Shown here: positions 15,013 through 23,647 of the stretch, piece after piece
Position numbering within the stretch: the first letter of the stretch is position 1
Layout: each line of letters begins with the position of its first letter
Source: CAZWRK01 sp964635875
Lineage (GTDB): Bacteria > Pseudomonadota > Gammaproteobacteria > Burkholderiales > Aquaspirillaceae
Assembly (NCBI GenBank): GCA_964635875.1
Contig: CAZWRK010000013.1
Location: forward strand, 1-49,102
Length of the DNA: 49,102 nucleotides
Reading direction: 5' to 3'
The notes under the pieces: model-generated
Told to the model about the DNA's origin: nothing
Database searches by the model: none
The model's input: the letters and a program-made list of their open reading frames with translations, nothing else
Made by a program: the position numbers and the translations under genes

Positions 15013-15771
15013 GTGGCTGAGATCCGTAATCAAGATTTGATCGAATACCTGCTTCGCTTAGGCGATAACACCCTTGTTTTGGGTCAACGTGTCTCTGAGT
15101 GGTGTGGTCATGCACCGGTGATCGAAGAAGATGTGGCGCTAACTAACGTCGCCCTCGATTTGATCGGCCAAGCGCGTCAGTTGCTGTCGTATGCCGGCGA
15201 ACTCGAAGGCCAAGGCCGCGACGAAGATGCGCTGGCTTTCCTGCGTGACGACCGCGAATTTCGCAACCTGACTCTGGTCGAGTTGGAGCGCGGCGACTTT
15301 GGTCGCACTGTGCTACGCAATGCGTTGTTCTCCGCATTCCAAGTGGTGTTGTGGCAAGCCTTGGTCTCTTCGAGCGATAGCCGTTTGGCCGCGATTGCCG
15401 AGAAGAGCCTCAAAGAAAGCCGCTATCACTTGCGCTATAGCGCCGACTGGGTGGTGAGCTTGGGGGACGGCACCGATGAATCACGTCGTCGCATGCAAGC
15501 CGCGCTGAATGAGCTGTGGAACTACGTGCCTGAGATGTTCACCACCGACGAGGTGGAAGCGCGTCTCGAAGGCATCGTGCCGTCTTCGGCTAAGTTGCGC
15601 GCCGAGTGGAACAAGCTGGTGTTGCCGGTGCTGGCGCAAGCCACGCTGCGCGTACCGGCCGAACCAACCTATGTGTCGCGCGGTAAGTTTGGTTTCCATA
15701 GCGAAGCGTTGGGTCACATGTTGGCAGAAATGCAGTTCTTACAACGCGCCTACCCAGGCGGTAACTGGTAA
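15013..15771 (+). CDS. paaC: PaaC, phenylacetyl-CoA epoxidase structural subunit
   Basis: The 252-residue ferritin-like protein forms the stable heterodimer with PaaA. Typical segments are EYLLRLGDNTLVLGQRVSEWCGHAPVIEEDVALTNVALDLIGQARQLL and SLKESRYHLRYSADWVVSLGDGTDES. PaaC has lost the di-iron site of its fold and is not catalytic in the family. The start is GTG 15013 with AAGGAG seven nt upstream. It follows paaB by 11 nt and precedes paaD by 15 nt. Confidence 0.95.
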   Translation: MAEIRNQDLIEYLLRLGDNTLVLGQRVSEWCGHAPVIEEDVALTNVALDLIGQARQLLSYAGELEGQGRDEDALAFLRDDREFRNLTLVELERGDFGRTVLRNALFSAFQVVLWQALVSSSDSRLAAIAEKSLKESRYHLRYSADWVVSLGDGTDESRRRMQAALNELWNYVPEMFTTDEVEARLEGIVPSSAKLRAEWNKLVLPVLAQATLRVPAEPTYVSRGKFGFHSEALGHMLAEMQFLQRAYPGGNW

Positions 15772-15786
15772 TACAAGGAGGGTGTG

Positions 15787-16284
15787 ATGCTAACCATTGA
15801 GCGTGCTTGGTCTGCGGTTCAAGAAGTGCCGGACCCCGAAATTCCGGTGTTGTCGTTGTGCGATCTTGGGATTGTGCGCGAGATGCAATTCGACAATGAG
15901 ACCTTGGTGGTGACCCTCACGCCCACTTATTCCGGCTGCCCCGCCACCGAGTTTATTGAATCCTCGGTGCGGGAAGCTTTACTTGCAGCCGGTTTTTCTT
16001 CGCTGCACATGAAAACGCAATTAAGTCCGGCATGGACCACCGACTGGATCAGTGAAGCCGGTCGGCAAAAGCTCCGGAAATACGGTATCGCCCCTCCCGA
16101 GCATCGGGCTGAAGATCAGGCGAGCGGTTGGCAGGTGGTGCGTTTTACGCCGAAAAATCCAACCTGTCCCCATTGCGGAAGTCGGAACAGCGAGAGCCTG
16201 AGCCAGTTTGGCGCAACGGCTTGTAAAGCCTTGTACCGCTGCACCGATTGCCGTGAACCTTTTGAATACTTCAAACCGATTTGA
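15787..16284 (+). CDS. paaD: PaaD, DUF59/MIP18-type maturation protein of the epoxidase
   Basis: The 165-residue protein has an N-terminal MIP18/DUF59 domain (VPDPEIPVLSLCDLGIVREMQ, TPTYSGCPATEFI) and a C-terminal zinc-ribbon-like part with CPHC and CTDC pairs. It is needed for a working epoxidase and probably helps insert the Fe-S cluster of PaaE. GTG 15784 lies one nt after the Shine-Dalgarno AAGGAGG (15776-15782), so I chose ATG 15787. A hairpin separates it from paaE. Confidence 0.93.
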   Translation: MLTIERAWSAVQEVPDPEIPVLSLCDLGIVREMQFDNETLVVTLTPTYSGCPATEFIESSVREALLAAGFSSLHMKTQLSPAWTTDWISEAGRQKLRKYGIAPPEHRAEDQASGWQVVRFTPKNPTCPHCGSRNSESLSQFGATACKALYRCTDCREPFEYFKPI

Positions 16285-16286
16285 GT

Positions 16287-16312
16287 GCAGTGTCCTCGCT
16301 CCGGAACACTGC
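16287..16312. repeat. intercistronic hairpin between paaD and paaE
   Basis: GCAGTGT (16287-16293) and ACACTGC (16306-16312) form a 7-bp stem right after the paaD stop, upstream of the paaE ribosome site (AAGGAAG, near 16317). It lacks a T-run. It may tune paaE output relative to paaABCD. Confidence 0.4.
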
Positions 16313-16327
16313 TGACAAGGAAGCCCC

Positions 16328-17395
16328 ATGAGCAAGAATTTTCACCCGTTGCGCATCGCTGAGATCCGCCGGGAAAGCGAAGATGCGGTTTCGCTCCGTT
16401 TTGATGTTCCCGCCCACGAGGCGGAATTATTCCGCTTTACCCAAGGCCAACACCTGACCTTGCGCAGCACCATTGATGGCCAAGAAGTACGTCGTTCGTA
16501 TTCGATTTGTGCGGGCGTCAATGATGGCGAATTACGCGTGGCGATTAAAACCGTCGCCGGTGGCGTGTTCTCGACGTTTGCGAATCGCGATTTGCAAGTC
16601 GGTCAGATGATCGACGTGATGCCGCCGGATGGCCGGTTTTTTGTGCCGCTGAATCCAGAAAATCGCAAACATTATGTGGCCGTCGTCGCTGGGAGCGGTA
16701 TTACGCCGGTGCTGTCGATCATCAAGACCACGCTAGAAACCGAGCCGAATAGCCGTTTTACGTTGTTGTATGGCAACCAAAAACGCAGCACGATTTTATT
16801 TGCCGATGCATTGCTCAAGCTGAAATCGCACTATATGGGCCGGTTGGCGATTTATCATTTCCTGAGCCGTGAAACCCAAGATTTAGCGCTGTTTAATGGC
16901 CGTTTAGATGCTGAACGCCTTGCACATGTTTTTGATGCCTTGGTGCCCGTCGCGCAGATCGACGACGCATTTATTTGCGGGCCAAACGAAATGATTGACT
17001 GTGCAGAGGCCGCTTTAGAGACAGCTGGCCTAGAAAAAGCACATATTCACACAGAACGTTTCGGCATTCCGGTCACAAACAGCGATAATCACGCGGTTCA
17101 AGCGGATGTGCCGAGCCATGCCAATTTGACGGTGATTATGGATGGCGCTGAGCGAACCGTGGCACTTCCTGCGGGTGAAAATATCTTAGATGCGGCGATC
17201 GCTTCTGGGATTGATCTCCCGTATTCCTGCAAGGGCGGCGTGTGCTGCACCTGTCGCGCGAAAGTGCTGACCGGTAAAGTGCGCATGACGAAGAACTTTG
17301 CATTAGAACCCGCCGAAGTCGAAAAAGGCTTTGTGTTGACCTGTCAGGCGCATGCGCTGACGGAGAATGTCGTAGTTAGTTTTGACGAACGTTGA
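16328..17395 (+). CDS. paaE: PaaE, epoxidase reductase with C-terminal 2Fe-2S ferredoxin domain
   Basis: The 355-residue electron-transfer subunit passes electrons from NADPH to PaaA. Order of parts: FAD domain with RRSYSIC (55-61), nucleotide-binding domain with AGSGITPVLSIIKT (121-134) and ICGPNEMID (216-224), and a plant-type ferredoxin domain with Cys301, Cys306, Cys309 and Cys339 (CKGGVCCTC...C). All four cluster ligands are present. It ends the epoxidase block; paaR follows after about 70 nt. Confidence 0.95.
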   Translation: MSKNFHPLRIAEIRRESEDAVSLRFDVPAHEAELFRFTQGQHLTLRSTIDGQEVRRSYSICAGVNDGELRVAIKTVAGGVFSTFANRDLQVGQMIDVMPPDGRFFVPLNPENRKHYVAVVAGSGITPVLSIIKTTLETEPNSRFTLLYGNQKRSTILFADALLKLKSHYMGRLAIYHFLSRETQDLALFNGRLDAERLAHVFDALVPVAQIDDAFICGPNEMIDCAEAALETAGLEKAHIHTERFGIPVTNSDNHAVQADVPSHANLTVIMDGAERTVALPAGENILDAAIASGIDLPYSCKGGVCCTCRAKVLTGKVRMTKNFALEPAEVEKGFVLTCQAHALTENVVVSFDER

Positions 17396-17467
17396 CGTTT
17401 CGTCCTTCTAATTGGCGGGACTCCGTGACCAGCGCCTGATCCTGATCGTATTGACTAGATACCGGAT

Positions 17468-18130
17468 ATGGCTAGAACTAAGTCCCCCAATTTTGAAGTA
17501 CAACGTCTCTCCATACTAGAAAACGCTGCGCAGCTTTTTGCCCAAAACAGCTTTCCTAGTGCGTCAATAGCCCAACTGGCTGAACGATGTGGCATGTCGA
17601 AGCCGTTGCTGTATCACTACTATCGGGACAAGTCACACTTACTGTTTGATATTGCGGATACCTATATCGAGCGCCTGCTGGCGATTGTGGACGATGTCGA
17701 GGGCCTGAACTTATCCCCCGAAGCCACGCTCCGCCGTCTGATTAGTCGCTTTATGGAGGAATACGCCTCGTCGCGGCACTATCACATTGTGTTGGTGCAA
17801 GACGTGAAGTTTCTGGGCGACCATGAGCGCGAGCAGGTCACGACCAAAGAAAGCACCGTGGTCGATGCCTTTGCCCGCTTAGTCGCTCAAATCCGGCCCG
17901 AGCTGGCGCCGGAGCAAATCAAACCGGTGACGATGACCTTGTTTGGCATGATGAACTGGACCTTTACATGGTTTCGTTCGAATGGCCCGATGGATCGAAC
18001 AGCGATGGCGGAGATGGTCAGCCAGATGTTCCTGTATGGCGTGCATGGCCCGCATTTAGCGGCGCTGAATGCCACACAGGCGGAGACCCCGCATGAGCAA
18101 TTACACCTACCTGAAGACCGCGCAACATAA
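17468..18130 (+). CDS. paaR: PaaR, TetR-family regulator of the phenylacetate cluster
   Basis: The 220-residue TetR protein has its helix-turn-helix at about residues 32-62 (SASIAQLAERCGMSKPLLYHYYRDKSHLLFDI) and a C-terminal ligand domain (FGMMNWTFTWFRSNGPMDRTAMAEMVSQMFLYG). In related clusters a TetR-type PaaR represses the paa genes and is released by phenylacetyl-CoA. The likely targets here are the two matching elements at 9074-9098 and 13404-13428. It is inside the operon it presumably controls, and its last 38 nt overlap the following hydratase gene. The ribosome site is weak. Confidence 0.88.
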   Translation: MARTKSPNFEVQRLSILENAAQLFAQNSFPSASIAQLAERCGMSKPLLYHYYRDKSHLLFDIADTYIERLLAIVDDVEGLNLSPEATLRRLISRFMEEYASSRHYHIVLVQDVKFLGDHEREQVTTKESTVVDAFARLVAQIRPELAPEQIKPVTMTLFGMMNWTFTWFRSNGPMDRTAMAEMVSQMFLYGVHGPHLAALNATQAETPHEQLHLPEDRAT

Positions 18131-18872
18131 CCGTGTTGCCCAGATTGAAATTCACCGCCCTGCGCAACGCAATGCGTTGAACGAAGAGCTGATCAAAGAG
18201 CTAGAAAGCGCCCTCGACGCGGCGGACAACGATCCTGAAACCAGCGTGATCGTCATTTCTGGCTCCGAGAAAGCCTTTGCGGCAGGGGCCGATATTGGTC
18301 GCATGGCCGAGTGGGATTTCAGTGATGTTTATCTGTCCGACTATGTGACCCGTCATTGGGAGCGCGCCAAAACCATTCGCAAGCCGATCATTGCCGCCGT
18401 CAATGGCTATGCCGTGGGCGGTGGTTGCGAATTAGCGATGATGTGCGACACCGTCATCGCGGGTCAATCGGCGCGCTTTGGTCAGCCCGAAGTCAAAATC
18501 GGCACCATGCCCGGCATGGGCGGCACGCAACGGCTGCCCCGCGCCATTGGCAAAGCCAAGGCGATGGAATGGTGCTTAACCGGCAATTTTTATACCGCAG
18601 AAGAAGCCGAACGCGCGGGTTTAGTCGCGCGCGTGGTACCGGATGATCAAGTCGTCAGCACGGCGCTGGCGATGGCCCAGCAAATGGCGCTGAATTCCTT
18701 GCCGGTGCTGATGATGATTAAAGAATCCATCAACCGCGCCTTCGAATCGAGTCTCAACGAAAGCCTGTTATTCGAACGTCGGGTGTTCCATTCCACGTTT
18801 GCCCTCGCTGATCAAAAAGAAGGCATGAATGCGTTTGTCGAAAAGCGCGCGCCTTCTTTCCAACATCGCTAA
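18093..18872 (+). CDS. enoyl-CoA hydratase, PaaF-like paralogue 1
   Basis: The 259-residue crotonase-fold enzyme has the oxyanion-hole segments EKAFAAGADIGRMAE and NGYAVGGGCELAMMCDTVIAG. Glu in GGGCELA and in the FGQPEVKIG segment match the two catalytic Glu of hydratases. It would hydrate 2,3-dehydroadipyl-CoA (PaaF step), but a second closely related gene at 20112 could do the same. I chose ATG 18093, which overlaps the end of paaR and has GGAGA upstream. The paralogue pair flanks the thiolase gene. Confidence 0.88.
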   Translation: MSNYTYLKTAQHNRVAQIEIHRPAQRNALNEELIKELESALDAADNDPETSVIVISGSEKAFAAGADIGRMAEWDFSDVYLSDYVTRHWERAKTIRKPIIAAVNGYAVGGGCELAMMCDTVIAGQSARFGQPEVKIGTMPGMGGTQRLPRAIGKAKAMEWCLTGNFYTAEEAERAGLVARVVPDDQVVSTALAMAQQMALNSLPVLMMIKESINRAFESSLNESLLFERRVFHSTFALADQKEGMNAFVEKRAPSFQHR

Positions 18873-18896
18873 ACCGAACAATTAAGGTCTCCTATT

Positions 18897-20102
18897 ATGT
18901 TAAACGCTTATCTTTGCGATGCCATTCGCACGCCTATTGGTCGCTATGCGGGTGCCTTATCGGGGGTGCGTGCCGATGATTTGGGCGCGATTCCGCTGCG
19001 GGCGCTGATGGAGCGCAACCCGCAAGTCGATTGGACGGCGGTGGATGATGTGATTTATGGCTGCGCCAATCAGGCCGGAGAGGACAACCGCAATGTGGCG
19101 CGGATGTCGGCGCTGTTGGCCGGTTTGCCGGTGCAAGTGCCGGGCACCACCGTCAACCGCTTGTGCGGTTCGGGCATGGATGCGATTGGTCTGGCGGCGC
19201 GTTCGATTAAATCCGGCGAAACCCAATTGATGTTGGCGGGCGGCGTTGAAAGCATGTCGCGTGCGCCGTTTGTGATGGGCAAAGCCGACACCGCTTTTTC
19301 ACGCCAAGCCGAAATTTACGATACGACGATTGGCTGGCGCTTTCCGAACCCGCTGATGAAAAAGCTCTACGACACCCATACCATGCCGCAAACGGCGGAC
19401 AACGTCGCCGAAGAGTTCAACATCTCCCGCGCCGACCAAGACGCCTTTGCCGTTCGTTCACAGCAACGCTGGGCGGCCGCACAAGCCGCCGGTCGTTTTG
19501 CCGAAGAAATCGTGCCGGTGTTGATTCCGCAACGCAAAGGCGAGCCACGTCGGGTCGATACCGACGAGCATCCGCGGCCTGAGACTACGGTTGAAAATCT
19601 CGCCAAACTCAAAGGCGTCAATGGGGCCGATTTAACCGTCACCGCAGGCAATGCCTCGGGGGTGAACGATGGCGCGTGTGCGGTGTTGCTGGCTTCCGAA
19701 AGCGCGGCGGCGCAGTTTGGCTTGACGCCGCGCGCACGGGTGGTGGGGATGGCAACCGCCGGTCTTGCGCCGCGGATTATGGGTTTTGGCCCTGCGCCTG
19801 CGGTGCGCAAAGTGTTGGCGCAAACTGGCCTGACGTTGGATCAGATGGATGTGATTGAGCTGAACGAAGCCTTCGCCGCACAGGGTTTGGCGGTGTTGCG
19901 CGATTTGGGTTTGCCCGACGATGCCGAGCATGTGAACCCGAATGGCGGTGCGATTGCTTTGGGTCATCCGCTGGGCATGAGTGGCGCGCGTTTGGTCACC
20001 ACCGCCAGCTATGAGTTGGCGCGTCGTCAAGGCCGGTATGCGCTGTGCACGATGTGCATCGGCGTCGGTCAGGGCATCGCTATGATTATTGAGCGGGTAT
20101 AA
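18897..20102 (+). CDS. paaJ: PaaJ, 3-oxoadipyl-CoA/3-oxo-5,6-dehydrosuberyl-CoA thiolase
   Basis: The 401-residue thiolase has the acyl-accepting Cys90 in VNRLCGSGMDAIG, the His motif NPNGGAIALGHPLGMSGARL and the C-terminal Cys in CTMCIGVGQGIAMI. It cleaves 3-oxoadipyl-CoA and the dehydrosuberyl analogue, giving acetyl-CoA and succinyl-CoA as end products. The N-terminus (LCDAIRTPIGRYAGALSGVRADDLGAIPLRALM) is typical of the PcaF/PaaJ group; this context makes it PaaJ. It lies between two hydratase paralogues. Confidence 0.94.
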   Translation: MLNAYLCDAIRTPIGRYAGALSGVRADDLGAIPLRALMERNPQVDWTAVDDVIYGCANQAGEDNRNVARMSALLAGLPVQVPGTTVNRLCGSGMDAIGLAARSIKSGETQLMLAGGVESMSRAPFVMGKADTAFSRQAEIYDTTIGWRFPNPLMKKLYDTHTMPQTADNVAEEFNISRADQDAFAVRSQQRWAAAQAAGRFAEEIVPVLIPQRKGEPRRVDTDEHPRPETTVENLAKLKGVNGADLTVTAGNASGVNDGACAVLLASESAAAQFGLTPRARVVGMATAGLAPRIMGFGPAPAVRKVLAQTGLTLDQMDVIELNEAFAAQGLAVLRDLGLPDDAEHVNPNGGAIALGHPLGMSGARLVTTASYELARRQGRYALCTMCIGVGQGIAMIIERV

Positions 20103-20111
20103 GGAGCGGCC

Positions 20112-20885
20112 ATGAGCGAAGAATTGGTGCTGGATTATCCCGCTGATGGTGTGGCGCGTTTGCGCATTCACCGCCCCGAGGCACGCAATGCGCTGAATAT
20201 GGCCGTGCGTCGGCAGCTGGCAAAACAGGTGTCGGCCTTGGCGGATGAGGCGGCGGTGCGGGTGATTATTCTTGCGGGCAGCGAGAAGGCGTTTGCAGCG
20301 GGGGCCGATCTGCGCGAATTAGCCGATGTCGGCAGTATTGAGCTGATGCAGCGCCAAGTGCACAAGCTGTGGCAGGCGGTGGCCGAGTGCCCCAAGCCGA
20401 TCATTGCGGCGGTGTCTGGCTTTGCTTTGGGCGGCGGCTGTGAGCTGGCGATGCACGCGGACATCATTGTCGCGGGCGAATCGGCCAAGTTTGGCCAACC
20501 CGAAATTAAGGTTGGGATTATGCCCGGCGCTGGGGGTACGCAGCGCTTGTTGCGGGCGGTGGGCAAGGCGCGGGCGATGAAATTGTTGCTGACCGGTGAC
20601 TTCATCAGCGCGGAAGAGGCGCTGACGATGGGGCTGGTGAGCGAAGTGGTGGCGGATACCGAGGTGGAAACGCGGGCCTTGGCGTTGGCGCAGACCATTG
20701 CGAGCATGCCCCCCGTGGCGGTGCAGCAAATTAAAGAAGTGGTGTTAGCGGGGGCGGATGCGCCCCTGTCCACGGCGTTGATGTTAGAACGCAAAGCCTT
20801 CCAAATGCTCTTTGCTTCGCAGGATCAAAAAGAAGGCATGAATGCCTTCTTTGAGAAACGTCCTGCGCAGTATGTGGGTAAATAG
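20112..20885 (+). CDS. paaF: PaaF, 2,3-dehydroadipyl-CoA hydratase (paralogue 2)
   Basis: The 257-residue crotonase-fold protein has EKAFAAGADLRELADVG, SGFALGGGCELAMHADIIVAGESAKFGQPEIKVGIMPGAGGTQRL and the tail DQKEGMNAFFEKRPAQYVGK. This pattern follows E. coli PaaF more closely than the gene at 18093 does, so I attach the symbol here, with the caveat that either could hydrate dehydroadipyl-CoA. It is the last gene of the rightward operon, 9 nt after paaJ, and is followed by a strong terminator. Confidence 0.88.
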   Translation: MSEELVLDYPADGVARLRIHRPEARNALNMAVRRQLAKQVSALADEAAVRVIILAGSEKAFAAGADLRELADVGSIELMQRQVHKLWQAVAECPKPIIAAVSGFALGGGCELAMHADIIVAGESAKFGQPEIKVGIMPGAGGTQRLLRAVGKARAMKLLLTGDFISAEEALTMGLVSEVVADTEVETRALALAQTIASMPPVAVQQIKEVVLAGADAPLSTALMLERKAFQMLFASQDQKEGMNAFFEKRPAQYVGK

Positions 20886-20920
20886 GTTGGCGGTTTTTCC
20901 AAGTGTTGGACCTCTCCTTC

Positions 20921-20946
20921 ACCGGCCTATGGGCCGGTTTTTTTTT
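20921..20946 (+). terminator. intrinsic terminator of the rightward paa operon
   Basis: ACCGGCC (20921-20927) and GGCCGGT (20932-20938) form a 7-bp GC-rich stem with a 4-nt loop, followed by a run of nine T. Confidence 0.92.
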
Positions 20947-21046
20947 GCCTTGGGGGGGCGTTTGCTTAATAGGCATCAAAGACAGAATAGGGCGTGATGT
21001 GTATAAATAAGGATCTATTTATGTTGCCTACTTTTGCGAGGGCGCG

Positions 21047-23611
21047 ATGTGGTCAGGTTTTTCTAGAATAAAAATATTTCAGTCGTGGATGGCCTACGCA
21101 ACGACTCGAGCCCATCACTTTGCTTTAGTTCTCACCGCGTTAACTTTTTTGGTGTCGCTTCTCAGCACTTTTTTTGTATGGCACACGATGGCGAAAGGCT
21201 TCCAAGAAACGGTTGATGCGCGTTTTCAGGCGGTCGTGCAAGAGGTCCATGAACGCGTTCAGCAAAGAATGCGCGCGTATGAGCAGGTTTTGCGCGGTGG
21301 GCAAGCATTGTTTTTGACTAATGGCGAGGTGAGCCGTAGTCAGTGGGCGCGTTATGTTGACTCCATCCGCATTGATGATTTTTTTCCTGGCGTTCAAGGC
21401 ATGGGCTACGCCGTTCGCCTGAAGGCGAGTGAGTTACCTGAGTACATTGCAAAAGTTCGTGCCGAAGGCTTCCCATCCTTTACCGTGCACCCTAAAACTC
21501 CGCACCGCAACGAATACACATCAATCATTTATCTCGAGCCATTCACCCCTCGTAATCAACGTGCATTTGGCTATGACATGGCGTCTGAACCGACACGTCG
21601 TGAGGCGATGGAAAAAGCGCGCGATAGCGGTCAAACGGTGATTTCGGGTCGGGTAAAACTTCTGCAAGAAACAGACAAAAATATCCAAGCGGGCTTTTTG
21701 ATGTATCTGCCGGTCTATTCAACCGGTGCGCGTCCCGAGGCGCTGAGTGCGCGTCGTGAGCGGCTACAAGGCTATGTTTATGCCCCGTTTCGCATGAATG
21801 ATTTGATGCGGGGGGTGTTGGGGGCGGTGGATAAAGATGTGGCCCTAGAGATTTATGATGGCCCGACGTTAGACAAAAATCAGCTGATGTTTTCGGATTA
21901 TGCGGGCGAGCTTAAAAACCCCATTTTTCAGCATCAAGGTTTGCTAGAGGTACAAGGGCGGACGTGGTCGCTGGCGGTGCGTTCATTGCCCGAATTTGAA
22001 GAACAACTTAAAGACAGTCGATTGATTTTCATCTGGCTGCTGGGTGTGCTCGCCAGTGTGCTGTTTAGTAGTGTGGTGTGGATGCTTGCAACGCGTCGTG
22101 AGCAAGCCTTGGTTTTGGCCGAAGAAATATCGAAAACCGCGCGCGAGCAGGGTGCGTTTATTCATGCGGTTGTTGAAAGCGCCGCCAGCGGGATCGTGAC
22201 ATTGAATGAGGATGGCGTGATTTGTTCGTTCAACCGTGCGGCAGAACATATTTTTGCGTACACCAGCGACGAAGCGGTTGGGCTGTCTATTTTAGAGTTG
22301 TTGCCGGAATCGGAGCGCCAAACCGTCGGACAGGCTTTGCTGGCGTATTTGCATCAAACGATGACGAATACGGCCAAATTCAATCAAGAGCTGAAAGGCC
22401 GTCGCAAAAATGGTGATGCTTTTGTGATGGACTGGGCGGTGAGCGAGGCGCATCACGATAGCGCGCGGGTGTTTGTGGTGATTGTCCGCGATATTACTGA
22501 GCGCACCGAAGCCCAAGAAGCGCTGCGCCGTAGTGAAGAGCGATTTGAACTAGCATTTATGGGGTCAAATGATGGCTTGTGGGATTGGGACATCACCAGT
22601 AATTGCGTCTATTACTCGCCGGTGTGGAAAGCGATGTTGGGATATGCCGAAACTGAGCTGAGTAACACGATGGCCGAATGGACGAACCGCGTTCATCCGG
22701 ATGATTTAGCCGGCGTGATGGGTGCAGTCCGAATCTATTTGAGTAGTCATGAGCAGTCGTACCGCTATGAACACCGAATTCGCCATCGCGACGGCCATTA
22801 TTTGTGGGTCTTGGTGCGCGGCTTTGCACAGCGGGATGAAAAAGGCCGTGCCTACCGGATGGTTGGGATTAACACTGATATTGATGAGCGCAAAAAGGTC
22901 GAGCGGCTCAAGAGCGAATTTGTCGCGACGGTCAGTCATGAGCTGCGCACTCCGCTGACGTCGATTCGCGGCGCGCTGAAAATGGTGGTTTCGGGGGTGA
23001 CGGGGGCTTTACCCGAAAAAGCCCAATCGCTATTGGTCTTGGCGGAGCGCAATAGTGAGCGCTTGTTGGCGCTGATTAACGACATTCTCGATATGGAAAA
23101 AATCCAATCGGGCCAGCTGACGCTGCAATGTACGGTGCAAGATATTCGGCCGTTTTTGGAACAGTCGATCGAAGCGAACCAAAGCTACGCCGACTTGTAT
23201 CAGGTGCAATTCCAGCTGCACATGGACGAGCAGCCGCTCTATGTGCGGGTCGACAGTGGCCGGTTGCTGCAAGTTTTGGCGAACTTGCTTTCTAATGCTG
23301 CAAAATTTTCGCACGCAGGCGGTCGCGTTGAGATTGCCGCGATCGTGTCAGAAATGACTGTGGAAATCCGTGTCAAAGATTATGGTGAGGGGATTCCGGT
23401 GGAGTTTCACGGGCGGATTTTCCAGAAGTTTACGCAGGCGGACTCTTCCGCTTCCCGCCAAAAAGGGGGGACAGGTTTGGGCTTGGCGATTACGCGCTCA
23501 ATCGTGGAAGCTATGGATGGTTCGATTCGTTTCGAATCCACTTTAGGTCAAGGAACCTGTTTTATCGTCACGCTTCCACGAGCGCCGTTTGAAGCCGAAG
23601 CCGATCAATAA
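21047..23611 (+). CDS. membrane sensor histidine kinase, CHASE-PAS-PAS-HisKA-HATPase
   Basis: The 854-residue kinase has a first membrane helix at about 24-48, an extracytoplasmic CHASE domain (about 80-270, with GVQGMGYAVRL and FGYDMASEPTRREAM), and a second helix near 327-348. Two PAS domains follow (about 367-480 and 495-615, the second with a clear PAC motif). HisKA carries the phosphorylated His631 in SHELRTPLTSIRG, and HATPase has the N box (LLSNAAKFS), VKDYGEGIP and GGTGLGLAI. CHASE domains sense small ligands outside the membrane. No response regulator is adjacent, so it is an orphan kinase. The ribosome site GAGGG supports ATG 21047. Ligand and output are unknown. Confidence 0.92.
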   Translation: MWSGFSRIKIFQSWMAYATTRAHHFALVLTALTFLVSLLSTFFVWHTMAKGFQETVDARFQAVVQEVHERVQQRMRAYEQVLRGGQALFLTNGEVSRSQWARYVDSIRIDDFFPGVQGMGYAVRLKASELPEYIAKVRAEGFPSFTVHPKTPHRNEYTSIIYLEPFTPRNQRAFGYDMASEPTRREAMEKARDSGQTVISGRVKLLQETDKNIQAGFLMYLPVYSTGARPEALSARRERLQGYVYAPFRMNDLMRGVLGAVDKDVALEIYDGPTLDKNQLMFSDYAGELKNPIFQHQGLLEVQGRTWSLAVRSLPEFEEQLKDSRLIFIWLLGVLASVLFSSVVWMLATRREQALVLAEEISKTAREQGAFIHAVVESAASGIVTLNEDGVICSFNRAAEHIFAYTSDEAVGLSILELLPESERQTVGQALLAYLHQTMTNTAKFNQELKGRRKNGDAFVMDWAVSEAHHDSARVFVVIVRDITERTEAQEALRRSEERFELAFMGSNDGLWDWDITSNCVYYSPVWKAMLGYAETELSNTMAEWTNRVHPDDLAGVMGAVRIYLSSHEQSYRYEHRIRHRDGHYLWVLVRGFAQRDEKGRAYRMVGINTDIDERKKVERLKSEFVATVSHELRTPLTSIRGALKMVVSGVTGALPEKAQSLLVLAERNSERLLALINDILDMEKIQSGQLTLQCTVQDIRPFLEQSIEANQSYADLYQVQFQLHMDEQPLYVRVDSGRLLQVLANLLSNAAKFSHAGGRVEIAAIVSEMTVEIRVKDYGEGIPVEFHGRIFQKFTQADSSASRQKGGTGLGLAITRSIVEAMDGSIRFESTLGQGTCFIVTLPRAPFEAEADQ

Positions 23612-23614
23612 ATG

Positions 23615-23639
23615 AAAAAAGGCGACCGTTCTGGTCGCC
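23615..23639 (-). terminator. terminator of the leftward pseudouridine synthase gene
   Basis: GGCGACC (23621-23627) and GGTCGCC (23633-23639) form a 7-bp stem with loop GTTCT. On the minus strand a T6 run (23615-23620) follows. It also lies right after the kinase stop, where it could act weakly. Confidence 0.85.
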
Positions 23640-23647
23640 TGTGTTGC

